The notes under the pieces: generated by a model
Seen by the model: the letters and a program-made list of their open reading frames with translations, nothing else
The model's database searches: none
What the model was told of the DNA's origin: nothing
Assembly: GCA_002325605.1 (NCBI GenBank)
Contig: DCSM01000005.1
Location: 1 to 9,610 of the forward strand
Length of the DNA stretch: 9,610 bases
Origin: Chloroflexaceae bacterium UBA1466
Lineage (GTDB): Bacteria > Chloroflexota > Chloroflexia > Chloroflexales > Chloroflexaceae
Direction: 5' to 3'
Shown here: positions 1 through 5,776 of the stretch, in pieces
Position numbering within the stretch: the stretch's first letter is position 1
How the letters are laid out: the number at the start of each line of letters is the position of its first letter
Translations under genes and position numbers: made by a program

Positions 1-12
1 GCCGAAGGGAAC
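1..12. repeat. tail of a REP-like repeat at the left edge
   Basis: The first 12 bases are identical to 8371-8382, which is the 3' half of the stem-loop repeat in the gap between the PGRP-like gene and nadK. The window therefore seems to begin inside another copy. Only half is visible, so its extent and folding cannot be judged. A 12-base match could also arise by chance. Confidence 0.4.
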
Positions 13-22
13 GGCAGCCGAA

Positions 23-36
23 GGAAACTGGTTTCC
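23..36. promoter_or_regulatory. inverted repeat just before the J-like gene
   Basis: GGAAAC-TG-GTTTCC is a 6-bp inverted repeat ending 13 bases before the ATG at 50. It lies where an operator or leader hairpin of the chaperone cassette could be. It is not the CIRCE element bound by HrcA (TTAGCACTC-N9-GAGTGCTAA). No clear Shine-Dalgarno sequence is seen before this ATG; AAAGA at 37-41 is weak. The upstream promoter lies outside the window. A regulatory role is inference only. Confidence 0.25.
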
Positions 37-49
37 AAAGATATTTGTT

Positions 50-397
50 ATGCCTAAACCCTACATTGACCCCTATTCTCTTTTGGGCCTTGAGCGGACA
101 GCGACGGAAGCTGAGATCAAAAAGGCTTATTTTGCCCAAGTGCGGGCTTATCCTCCTGAGCGCGATCCCGCGAGGTTCAAACAGATTCGGGCGGCTTACG
201 AGGCGCTGCGCGACTCTGAGATCAGAAGCGCAACTGAGCAGACGCTCCTCAAACCTTGGCCCGGAGCTTCATTTGATTTGACTCCGCCAGAATTCGATTT
301 AACGCTTCATTTGGAAGACATCCTTGCAGTTGCTCAAGCTCTCAGCGATTTAGAGCGGAAGGATTGGCGGGAACATTATGGACAGGTGAAATTGTGA
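50..397 (+). CDS. J-domain-like cochaperone with PPE in place of HPD
   Basis: This 115-residue protein opens with a J-domain fold signature: DPYSLLGL (residues 7-14), EAEIKKAYF (20-28) and FKQIRAAYEALRD (43-55). These correspond to helices I, II and III. J proteins use an HPD tripeptide between helices II and III to trigger ATP hydrolysis by Hsp70. Here that loop reads AYPPERDP, so His-Pro-Asp is replaced by Pro-Pro-Glu. The tail (about 56-115) has no zinc-finger or substrate-binding domain of classical DnaJ, so it is a type III-like J protein. Its stop codon overlaps the GTG start of the GrpE gene, and an Hsp70 follows, which strongly suggests a dedicated partner for that Hsp70. I recall similar PPE-bearing J-like proteins in other bacteria, so the change may be a subfamily trait and not decay. 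Whether it stimulates ATPase activity is unknown. Confidence 0.85.
   Translation: MPKPYIDPYSLLGLERTATEAEIKKAYFAQVRAYPPERDPARFKQIRAAYEALRDSEIRSATEQTLLKPWPGASFDLTPPEFDLTLHLEDILAVAQALSDLERKDWREHYGQVKL
384..389 (+). promoter_or_regulatory. Shine-Dalgarno fixing the GrpE start
   Basis: AGGTGA lies inside the end of the J-like gene, four bases before GTG at 394. That GTG overlaps the TGA stop of the J-like gene as GTGA, a typical arrangement for translational coupling. The alternative in-frame TTG at 364 lacks such a signal. Confidence 0.6.
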
Positions 398-1422
398 AGG
401 AAGCTTTGCCTTCGAGAAATTCAGGCTCCCCCACGGCCATGCCGCCCGAAAATCATGCGGCTGTGCCCCGGCGTGGGCCGTTGCTTCAGCGAGTGCGGCG
501 ACTGATTGCGGGCGAAGAAAACCATCCTCCTCCGCAGCCTCCCCCGCTTGAGGCTGCTGGGCTGCAAACCGTTGCTCCTGCGCCAAACTTAAATGGTTCT
601 GGCTCGCAAAAGCGCAGCGCAAGCCCATCTAATGGCAAATTGCAGGAGCAAAGTTTCCCTGAAGTAGATCGGCATTTCAGTTCTTTTCGGGCTTATTTCA
701 CGGAGGTCGCGGGCCAAATCGCACAAGATCTTGGGCAACGGCTGGACAAAATTCAGGCGCGAGTCGAAGCGCTCCAACACCTGTCAACCCCCCAAAGCCA
801 GGAAACCCCTAAACTTCAGGAGCAATTAGCAGCGCTGGAAAAGCAGATTAGTCGGGCGGGGCGCGAGCAACTCAAAACTAATTCGCTCGTCGCGGCGCAG
901 GCCGAACATTTGACAGCAGCTTTGGCCTTGTTGCGCGAAGCTGAAGCGCAGCGGGAAGTTGCCCACAGTTCCCTTAGGCATACTCAGGGAACGCGGCTGG
1001 AGCTTGCTCAATCTATTATCCCCGCTCTTGACGGCTTGGATGAGGCTTTGCGGTCTGGGCAGCGCTTCTTGGGGCAAACTGCCGAAGCTGCGCCCCCAAC
1101 CATCTTTGAACGGCTGCTTTTGCGGGCCACGGCCCGAACTTCCGCCACGGAAGCTTTGTTGCGGGAGCGGCTGGATGCTTGGCTCGTGGGGCTGACCTTT
1201 GTGCGCCAGCGCCTGTTAGATCTTTTGCAGGCGGAAGGAATCGAGCCGATGCTGGCTGAGGGCCAGCCCTTCAATCCTCATCAGCATGTCGCTTTAGAAA
1301 CGGTTTGGGCGGACCAGGATTGGCCGCCAGGCATTGTTGTCGCTGAAATTCGGCGCGGTTATCTGTTGGGGGAGCGCGTTCTGCGCTATGCCGAAGTAAC
1401 CGTCGCTAAAGCGGCCCCTTAA
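394..1422 (+). CDS. grpE: GrpE-family nucleotide exchange factor, long form
   Basis: This is the exchange factor that releases ADP from Hsp70 in the cytoplasm. From the GTG at 394 it has 342 residues, against about 197 for E. coli GrpE. The C-terminal part carries the family signature: LQAEGIEPMLAEGQPFNP then HQHVAL (about 279-301), followed by the small beta domain PPGIVVAEIRRGYLLGERVL (311-330) and RYAEVTVA. LDGLDEALRSG (212-222) matches the usual helix before it. The N-terminus is low in order: basic, then proline-rich (PPPQPPPLE, about 45-53). It is followed by a long Glu/Gln/Ala-rich, probably coiled-coil stretch (about 100-205), longer than the usual dimerisation helix. An extra segment of about 30-40 residues sits between the two conserved helical parts. 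It overlaps the J-like gene and lies 21 bases before the Hsp70 gene, its expected partner. Assignment is firm; the exact start is less so. Confidence 0.9.
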   Translation: MKEALPSRNSGSPTAMPPENHAAVPRRGPLLQRVRRLIAGEENHPPPQPPPLEAAGLQTVAPAPNLNGSGSQKRSASPSNGKLQEQSFPEVDRHFSSFRAYFTEVAGQIAQDLGQRLDKIQARVEALQHLSTPQSQETPKLQEQLAALEKQISRAGREQLKTNSLVAAQAEHLTAALALLREAEAQREVAHSSLRHTQGTRLELAQSIIPALDGLDEALRSGQRFLGQTAEAAPPTIFERLLLRATARTSATEALLRERLDAWLVGLTFVRQRLLDLLQAEGIEPMLAEGQPFNPHQHVALETVWADQDWPPGIVVAEIRRGYLLGERVLRYAEVTVAKAAP

Positions 1423-1443
1423 CAAAAAGGATTTGGTTTCGTT

Positions 1444-3162
1444 GTGATTATCGGGATTGATCTTGGGACTACCTTTTCAGCAGCGGGCCTTGTCCGCAAG
1501 GGTTTACCGACCATTTTGCCCCACGGTTCAGAGCGGATTTTGCCCTCAGTTGTCGGCTTATCGCCTGACGGGACTTTGTTGGTCGGCTCGCCAGCCCACA
1601 ACCAATTTGTCATCCACCCTGAGCTAACGATTCGCTCCATCAAGCGCAAAATGGGGCTAACCGAAAAAGTGACTTTGGGCGACCAAACCTATCGTCCGCA
1701 AGATATTTCGGCTCTCATTTTGCGCGAAATCAAACGCGGAGCCGAAGCGCAACTTGGGCAAACGGTTACTAGAGCGGTCATTACGGTTCCCGCGTACTTC
1801 TCTGACGCAGCACGGCAAGCGACCTACGAAGCGGGGCAAATCGCAGGCTTCACGGTGGAGCGGATTATCAATGAGCCGACAGCCGCCGCTTTAGCCTACG
1901 GGCTGAATCGGAGCAAAGACCGTCAAATGGTTGCCGTCTATGATTTGGGCGGCGGCACGTTTGACGTTTCCATTATTGAGCTTGATTCGGGAGTCGTCGA
2001 GGTTCGGGCCAGCCATGGCAATACGCGGCTGGGCGGCGACGATTTTGACCAACGGCTCGCCGACCATCTGGCGGAAGTCTTTTTTGAGCAGCATGGCCTT
2101 GATCTGCGGCAAAATCCTCGCAGTCAAGCCCGCCTTTTGCGGGCCGCCGAAAATGCTAAAATTCAGCTTTCAAGCCAGCCTTTCGTGAAGATCCGTGAAG
2201 AATATCTCGCTGAAAAGGGAGGCATCCCGCTTCACTTAGATCTTGAATTCACTCGGCATGAATTTGAGGATTTAATTGGCGATTTAATCGAAGGAACTTT
2301 GGTTTCAGTTGATTCGGCCTTACAGGATGCAGGCCTAAAGGCGAGTGATCTTGACCGAGTCTTGTTTGTTGGGGGTAGCACACGGATTCCACTGGTTTGG
2401 CAACAAGTTCAACAACATTTGAAAATTGCGCCTGAAATGGCCATCAATCCCGATGAAGCAGTAGCTTTAGGCGCGGGCGTGCAAGCCGCCATTATTGCGG
2501 GCGAGCCACTTGACGCGATTCTGGTTGATGTTACGCCTCATTCGCTGGGGATCGAGGTCGCTGAATGGCATTTTGGGCAACTTATTCCAGATCGCTATAG
2601 TGTGATTTTGCACCGTAATACGACCATCCCAACTTCGCGCTCAGAGGTCTATTCAGCGATTCATGTTGATCAAAAAGCGATTCAAATCAAAGTTTTTCAA
2701 GGGGAGCAAACGATTGCTTCGCGGAATACGCTGTTAGACGAGTTTTTGTTTGAAGACCTCCAGCCTGAAATCCCTGGGCAAGCTCCGCGAGTCACGGTGC
2801 AATTTGATTTTGACCTCAATGGGATTTTGCAAGTTTCGGCGACTGACCGAGGGAGCCAAAAGCAGGAACGCAAGACCGTTAAGGTCGCTCGCACGCGCCT
2901 GAGTACCACAGATTTGGCTCAAGTGCAAGCGAATCTGGGAGCGCTGGAGCAGAAAAAGCCTCTTTCCGCCGCCGATCTGGAAAATGCGGGCTTGCTGGCG
3001 CGAGCTAAACAGGTTTTGACTAGCAACAAAGGGCCAAAAATGCAAGCGTTGCAAGCGGTGGCTACGGCGTTGGAAACGGCAATGAAGCATGGGGAACAAA
3101 GCAAAGTTGCCCAAGCGCAAGAAGATTTGATTGATTTACTCTATCAATTGGAAGAAGATTAA
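1444..3162 (+). CDS. dnaK: Hsp70 (DnaK-family) chaperone with short lid
   Basis: This 572-residue ATP-dependent chaperone keeps all ATPase motifs: GIDLGTTFSAAG (4-15), SIKRK with the catalytic-type Lys69, ITVPAYFSDAARQAT (113-127), INEPTAAALAYG (142-153), VYDLGGGTFDVS (165-176), RLGGDDFD (195-202) and VLFVGGSTRIP (306-316). The interdomain linker is ILVDV (359-363). The substrate-binding domain follows (LGIEV, NTTIPTSRSEVY, VFQGEQ, DFDLNGILQVSATD). It has about eight extra residues (AEWHFGQLIPDRYSVI region, 373-388) where DnaK has a short GGV turn. The lid after about 486 is only about 87 residues, against roughly 130 in E. coli DnaK, but it ends acidic (LEED). The start is GTG at 1444, giving MIIGIDLGTT as in the family; a weak AAAGGA lies 12 bases upstream. 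Given its cassette and shape, it is probably a specialised paralogue and not the housekeeping DnaK, which cannot be checked here. Confidence 0.95.
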   Translation: MIIGIDLGTTFSAAGLVRKGLPTILPHGSERILPSVVGLSPDGTLLVGSPAHNQFVIHPELTIRSIKRKMGLTEKVTLGDQTYRPQDISALILREIKRGAEAQLGQTVTRAVITVPAYFSDAARQATYEAGQIAGFTVERIINEPTAAALAYGLNRSKDRQMVAVYDLGGGTFDVSIIELDSGVVEVRASHGNTRLGGDDFDQRLADHLAEVFFEQHGLDLRQNPRSQARLLRAAENAKIQLSSQPFVKIREEYLAEKGGIPLHLDLEFTRHEFEDLIGDLIEGTLVSVDSALQDAGLKASDLDRVLFVGGSTRIPLVWQQVQQHLKIAPEMAINPDEAVALGAGVQAAIIAGEPLDAILVDVTPHSLGIEVAEWHFGQLIPDRYSVILHRNTTIPTSRSEVYSAIHVDQKAIQIKVFQGEQTIASRNTLLDEFLFEDLQPEIPGQAPRVTVQFDFDLNGILQVSATDRGSQKQERKTVKVARTRLSTTDLAQVQANLGALEQKKPLSAADLENAGLLARAKQVLTSNKGPKMQALQAVATALETAMKHGEQSKVAQAQEDLIDLLYQLEED

Positions 3163-3167
3163 CTTTT

Positions 3168-3173
3168 AGGAGG
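3168..3173 (+). promoter_or_regulatory. strong Shine-Dalgarno of the OsmC gene
   Basis: AGGAGG lies seven bases before ATG 3181, inside the 18-base gap after the Hsp70 stop. It is the best ribosome-binding site in the window. The OsmC protein may therefore be translated well compared with the GTG-started chaperone genes before it. Confidence 0.75.
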
Positions 3174-3180
3174 TTTTCTG

Positions 3181-3606
3181 ATGGAAGCTAAAGTAACTTG
3201 GCAAGGTGGAATGACTTTTAGCGGGACTGCCGCCACAGGTTTTACTCTACCTTTAGGCGCTGATCCTAGCGTCGGGGGGCAAAATGATGGTTTTCGCCCG
3301 CTGGAATTGATGCTTGTCAGCTTGGCTGGCTGCACGGCAATGGATGTTATGGCTATTTTGCGAAAGAAGCGCCAGGAAATTAGCGCGTTTGAAGTGGAAG
3401 TTTCAGCTGAACAAACTCAAGAGCATCCGCGAGTCTTCACGAAAGGCTTGATAACTTACAAATTCACGGGGCGCAATCTTAGTAAAGATGCGATTGAGCG
3501 GGCCATTGCGCTTTCAGAAGAAAAGTATTGCCCCGCGCAGGGCGTTCTCGCCAAAGCAATGTTACTTGAACATGCCTACACGATCAATGAGCTAACCGAT
3601 AGTTAG
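3181..3606 (+). CDS. OsmC/YhfA-type peroxide-handling protein
   Basis: This 141-residue OsmC-family protein has the usual full length. The two family cysteines are present: Cys51 in RPLELMLVSLAGCTAMDVM and Cys117 in EEKYCPAQGVL. In characterised OsmC/Ohr proteins this pair, with a nearby Arg and Glu, reduces organic hydroperoxides at a dimer interface using dithiols. The phrase PLELMLVSLAGCTAMDV looks more like the YhfA branch than classical OsmC or Ohr, and the substrate of that branch is poorly known. The gene follows the Hsp70 gene by 18 bases and precedes the lipoprotein gene by 30 bases, so it probably shares their transcript. Its place next to chaperones fits an oxidative or general stress response. 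Family assignment is secure; the precise substrate is inference. Confidence 0.93.
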   Translation: MEAKVTWQGGMTFSGTAATGFTLPLGADPSVGGQNDGFRPLELMLVSLAGCTAMDVMAILRKKRQEISAFEVEVSAEQTQEHPRVFTKGLITYKFTGRNLSKDAIERAIALSEEKYCPAQGVLAKAMLLEHAYTINELTDS

Positions 3607-3636
3607 TTTTTCAAATCAAAAGAAAGGTTTTAGTCT

Positions 3637-5739
3637 ATGATTCGTTTTCCTTCTTTGCTAAGTGCTGTGTTAGCTCTCTTTTTGTTGGTCGGCTGTGGGT
3701 CTGAGGTAGTTCTTACGGGCACGGTGAAAGATACTTATACGCAAAAACCAATTCGAGAAGTGAATATTACGATTGGCGAGGTTTCGCTCAAGACTGATGC
3801 TCAAGGAAAATACCGCACGCCGCAGTGGAAGGCAGAAGATAAGCTCCAAGCAAAGGCTCCAGGCTATGCAACAAAAAGCATTGGTTTGGAAAAATTTGCC
3901 AAAGAGCGCCAAGCCTCTGTGCCTGCGACGGTTACGCTCAATTTGGATTTGCGCCCCAATACCCTAAAAGGTTTAGTGACCGATGCTTACACCGAGGAGC
4001 CACTGGCGGGGGTGCAAATTGTAGCAAAACAGCCTAATCTGCCCCTGACCGCGACGAGCATTTTGAGCAGCACGACTGATAAGGAAGGAAAATATACCTT
4101 AGAAAATGTGCCAGAAAAGTTTGCTCTTAGCCTTTCGCTCCTTGATTATGAGGCTTCTGAAGTCAATCTGCGCCGTAAAACCGTCTATAATGCAGCTTTG
4201 CGCCCTGCGACCTTGAGCGGTTTGATCACTAATCGTTATAATGATGCACCGATTGCGAATGCTACAGTGCAAGTCTTATCAACAACAACAAAGACTGATA
4301 AAAAAGGTTTTTATCGCCTGGAGAATGTGCCTGAAGATGCAAAGGTCGTCAAAATAGAAGCTGACGGTTTTGCCCCTCTGACGCAAGAATTAGAGAAAAG
4401 TGCCAAATTAGATGCTGATCTGCGCCCAGATACGCTTAAAGGCACATTGAAAGATATGGTTAGCGGGAAGCCGATCTCTTTTGCAACCATTATCGCAACG
4501 CAAAAACTCACAAGTACGGCGGTGGGGTTTGTCCGCATTGATGGGCAAGCTACGGGCCAATTCACTTTAACAGGGTTGCCCGAAGGGGGCTTTGTGCAGG
4601 TTTTAGCCCCTGGCTACCGCAAAGCCGTGATTGAAGTGAAGGCTGGTTCGGCGCTCACCAATGAGATTAAACTTAAACCTTTTGTCGCTAAAGCACTTTA
4701 TGCGAAAACTAGCGTCGTAGCCTATTTCCCCAAAAAACTCCGCGAATTCCTTGATCAGATAGATCGAACAGAGTTGAATGCGTTGGTAGTCGACCTTAAA
4801 TCAGATAATATGGTTGATTTGGGCTTGATCTATTATCAATCTAATGTTCCTCTTATCAAAGAATTGAAAACCTCGAAGGATTTGATGGATGTAAAAGCGC
4901 TTTTAGCCGAAACGCGCAAACGAGATATTTATACCATTGCCCGAATTCACATCTTTGCCCACGATAACTTGCTGGCCGAAACAAAGCCCGAATGGGCGGC
5001 CCAAAACTTGAGAGGTTGCAAACCCAATGCAAATCGGCGCTGCAATGGCAAAATTTTCTATGCGGATTGGGATATTGCCTGGCTTGACCCCTGGAATCGC
5101 AATGTTTGGGATTATAATATCCAATTGGGCGTGGAAGCGGCCCAATTAGGGTTTGATGAAGTTCAGTTTGATTATATTCGCTTTCCCAATGATGCTAAAG
5201 ATATTGAGGCTTTGCAACTTTCAAAATCTGTAGATTATAAGACAAATCCCCAGCCGCTCTATGAAAATATCGCAACCTTCATGGCTCAAGCCCATGATAC
5301 GATCAACAAGGTCGGGGCTTTCTTTTCAGTTGATGTCTTTGGCTATGCTTCATGGACTCCGCAAGCCAATATCGGCCAAAATATGCAATTGATGGCCGAG
5401 CATGCAGATTATATCTGCCCGATGGTCTACCCTTCACATTATGACCTTCACGAGTTGGGTTTTACGAATTCGGCGGCCCATCCTTTTGAAATCGTGAGCG
5501 AAAGTCTGCGGCGGGGGCAGAAAATGGTAATGAATAAGCGGGCCCGCCAACGCCCTTGGCTGCAAGATTTTACGCTGATTTGGATGCCAAAACCGCTGAT
5601 TGTGCGTTATGGTGTGCCAGAAGTTCGGGCCCAAATCGATGCAACCGATTCCTACAAGGGAAATGCAGGTTGGGCGCTTTGGAATTCGGATAATGAATAT
5701 ACCTTTGCCGCGCTCAAACCCGCTCCCGCTCGCCCGTAA
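3637..5739 (+). CDS. lipoprotein with regulatory-like repeats and DUF4015 barrel
   Basis: This 700-residue protein starts with a type II signal peptide: a hydrophobic stretch (6-18) ending in the lipobox LVGC with Cys20 as the lipidation site. It should therefore be anchored on the outer face of the membrane. Residues 25-336 hold four carboxypeptidase-regulatory-like beta-sandwich repeats (starts near 25, 108, 191 and 265). Each has a G.(V/L)(T/K)(D/N)......(P)I....V core and a D..G.(Y/F)....(V/L)P turn, and the last three are introduced by LRP-x-TL-x-G. Residues about 350-695 match the DUF4015 putative glycoside hydrolase domain: RTELNALVVDLKSDN (377-391), FYADWDIAWLDPWN (474-487), GFDEVQFDYIRFP (505-517), SVDVFGYAS (564-572) and YICPMVYPSHY (592-602). 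This is a TIM-barrel-like fold with Asp507, Glu508 and Asp512 as candidate acidic residues. Cys461 and Cys469 could form a disulfide. The substrate is unknown, perhaps a cell-surface or environmental polysaccharide. AAAGG nine bases before ATG serves as the ribosome site. Confidence 0.85.
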   Translation: MIRFPSLLSAVLALFLLVGCGSEVVLTGTVKDTYTQKPIREVNITIGEVSLKTDAQGKYRTPQWKAEDKLQAKAPGYATKSIGLEKFAKERQASVPATVTLNLDLRPNTLKGLVTDAYTEEPLAGVQIVAKQPNLPLTATSILSSTTDKEGKYTLENVPEKFALSLSLLDYEASEVNLRRKTVYNAALRPATLSGLITNRYNDAPIANATVQVLSTTTKTDKKGFYRLENVPEDAKVVKIEADGFAPLTQELEKSAKLDADLRPDTLKGTLKDMVSGKPISFATIIATQKLTSTAVGFVRIDGQATGQFTLTGLPEGGFVQVLAPGYRKAVIEVKAGSALTNEIKLKPFVAKALYAKTSVVAYFPKKLREFLDQIDRTELNALVVDLKSDNMVDLGLIYYQSNVPLIKELKTSKDLMDVKALLAETRKRDIYTIARIHIFAHDNLLAETKPEWAAQNLRGCKPNANRRCNGKIFYADWDIAWLDPWNRNVWDYNIQLGVEAAQLGFDEVQFDYIRFPNDAKDIEALQLSKSVDYKTNPQPLYENIATFMAQAHDTINKVGAFFSVDVFGYASWTPQANIGQNMQLMAEHADYICPMVYPSHYDLHELGFTNSAAHPFEIVSESLRRGQKMVMNKRARQRPWLQDFTLIWMPKPLIVRYGVPEVRAQIDATDSYKGNAGWALWNSDNEYTFAALKPAPARP
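3709..4644 (+). repeat. four tandem carboxypeptidase-regulatory-like units
   Basis: These are protein-level repeats within the lipoprotein (residues 25-336), about 70-85 residues each. The boundary phrase LRP-x-TL-x-G recurs at residues 105, 188 and 262. The DNA copies have diverged, so this is old duplication. They probably act as a rigid stalk holding the enzyme-like domain away from the membrane. Confidence 0.7.
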
Positions 5740-5765
5740 AGGCCCCTAAGGGGTGCTAAATCTGT

Positions 5766-5770
5766 GGAGA
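5766..5770 (+). promoter_or_regulatory. Shine-Dalgarno fixing the PGRP-like start
   Basis: GGAGA lies six bases before ATG 5777. This supports that ATG over the in-frame GTG at 5753, which would add eight residues ahead of a proper signal peptide. GTG 5753 also falls in the small CCCC-TAA-GGGG inverted repeat (5743-5753) of the intergenic gap. Confidence 0.6.
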
Positions 5771-5776
5771 ATTACT

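Noticed and set aside
364..393. TTG at 364 as the start of the GrpE gene
   Set aside because: It lies deep inside the J-like gene with no ribosome site; GTG 394 has AGGTGA at good distance and overlaps the upstream stop.
2734..3120. 128-residue minus-strand reading frame
   Set aside because: It is a shadow of the Hsp70 C-terminal region with low-complexity composition and no family signature.
5753..5776. GTG at 5753 as the start of the PGRP-like gene
   Set aside because: It would add eight residues before a normal signal peptide; ATG 5777 has GGAGA six bases upstream.
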